This document shows, one piece after another, positions 53,117 through 53,135 of a stretch of DNA of 53,135 nucleotides. A program made the translations under genes and the position numbers. Origin of the DNA: Paracoccaceae bacterium (lineage in GTDB: Bacteria; Pseudomonadota; Alphaproteobacteria; Rhodobacterales; Rhodobacteraceae); NCBI GenBank assembly GCA_026417295.1, contig JAOADN010000012.1, forward strand, positions 1 through 53,135, written 5' to 3'. Within the stretch, counting starts at the first letter, position 1; the number at the start of each line of letters is the position of its first letter. A model generated the notes under the pieces. It did not search any database. It saw only the letters and a program-made list of their open reading frames with translations, and had not been told where the DNA came from.

Positions 53117-53135
53117 CAGTCTCTTATACACATCT
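53117..53135. other. Tn5/Nextera mosaic-end adapter remnant (right edge)
   Basis: The last 19 bases match the reverse complement of the 19-base mosaic end at 18 positions, with 17 exact from 53119. This is technical sequence. Confidence 0.95.

Noticed and set aside
1-53135. CRISPR arrays, tRNA or rRNA genes, prophage or insertion sequences
   Set aside because: No regular repeat-spacer pattern, clover-leaf-like segment, integrase or transposase frame was seen. The Tn5 ends are library adapters, not a transposon.

Overview
The window is a GC-rich (by eye about 65-72% G+C), densely packed chromosomal segment with about 60 genes. It looks like an alphaproteobacterium of the Rhodobacterales (Rhodobacteraceae/Paracoccaceae type). 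The pointers are a soluble FdsGBAD-type formate dehydrogenase operon, the small aa3-oxidase subunit IV protein, ubiquinone and polyprenyl synthesis genes, a class III (plant-type) glutamate-cysteine ligase, the argH-small lipoprotein-lysA neighbourhood, and phaA-phaB. This is an inference from gene content. No rRNA, tRNA, CRISPR array, prophage or insertion sequence was seen. Both ends carry Tn5/Nextera mosaic-end sequence (positions 1-15 and 53117-53135), so the contig edges are library adapter, and the gene at the left edge (fdhD) is cut there.

Region 1 (1-6523, minus strand) is a molybdenum formate dehydrogenase operon in the order lysR-type regulator, fdsG, fdsB, a 69-residue extra protein, fdsA, fdsD, fdhD (partial). 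Its genes overlap by start/stop codons. Codon use changes near position 1390 inside fdsA, which may mark a chimeric join. Region 2 (6601-16808) has an SppA-like peptidase, a small CxxC membrane protein, a FolM-like pteridine reductase, uvrC, an SbmA/BacA-like peptide transporter on the opposite strand, pgsA, moaD, moaE, a coiled-coil membrane protein, an OmpA-family protein and ubiA. Region 3 (16807-26328) holds rsmE, gshA, a pyrB-pyrC'-plsY operon in which the dihydroorotase homologue has lost metal-binding residues, a family-4-like uracil-DNA glycosylase, moaB, a DsbD-like periplasmic protein, yqgE and a Sua5-type tRNA gene.

Region 4 (26464-39389) carries an acyl-CoA dehydrogenase overlapping a metallo-beta-lactamase-fold hydrolase, a cytochrome oxidase subunit IV microprotein missed by length filters, a lipoprotein with a possible permuted NlpC/P60 active site, mobA (apparently with a CTG start), greA with a terminator-like hairpin in its leader, electron-transfer-flavoprotein:ubiquinone oxidoreductase, a large TPR protein, ispE, a polyprenyl diphosphate synthase, a DUF2007 protein, a TrmN6-like methyltransferase and YdcH. 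Region 5 (39364-44634) has a DMT transporter, an ATP-grasp protein, phaB, phaA and an EAL-domain protein. Region 6 (44736-53114) has tag, a TlpA-like thioredoxin, argH, a small lipoprotein, a four-gene CecR/YbhGFR-like drug efflux operon, a DUF2834 membrane protein and lysA.

Functional themes: molybdenum-cofactor genes (moaD, moaE, moaB, mobA, fdhD) lie scattered around the one Mo enzyme visible here. Several genes feed the ubiquinone pool or the respiratory chain (ubiA, polyprenyl synthase, ETF-QO, cox IV). Several compact junctions (ATGA, GTGA or TGATG overlaps) suggest translational coupling. The most interesting leads are the greA leader hairpin, the probable dihydroorotase pseudoenzyme, the extra small gene inside the fds operon, the CTG start of mobA, and the efflux operon lodged between argH-lipoprotein and lysA.
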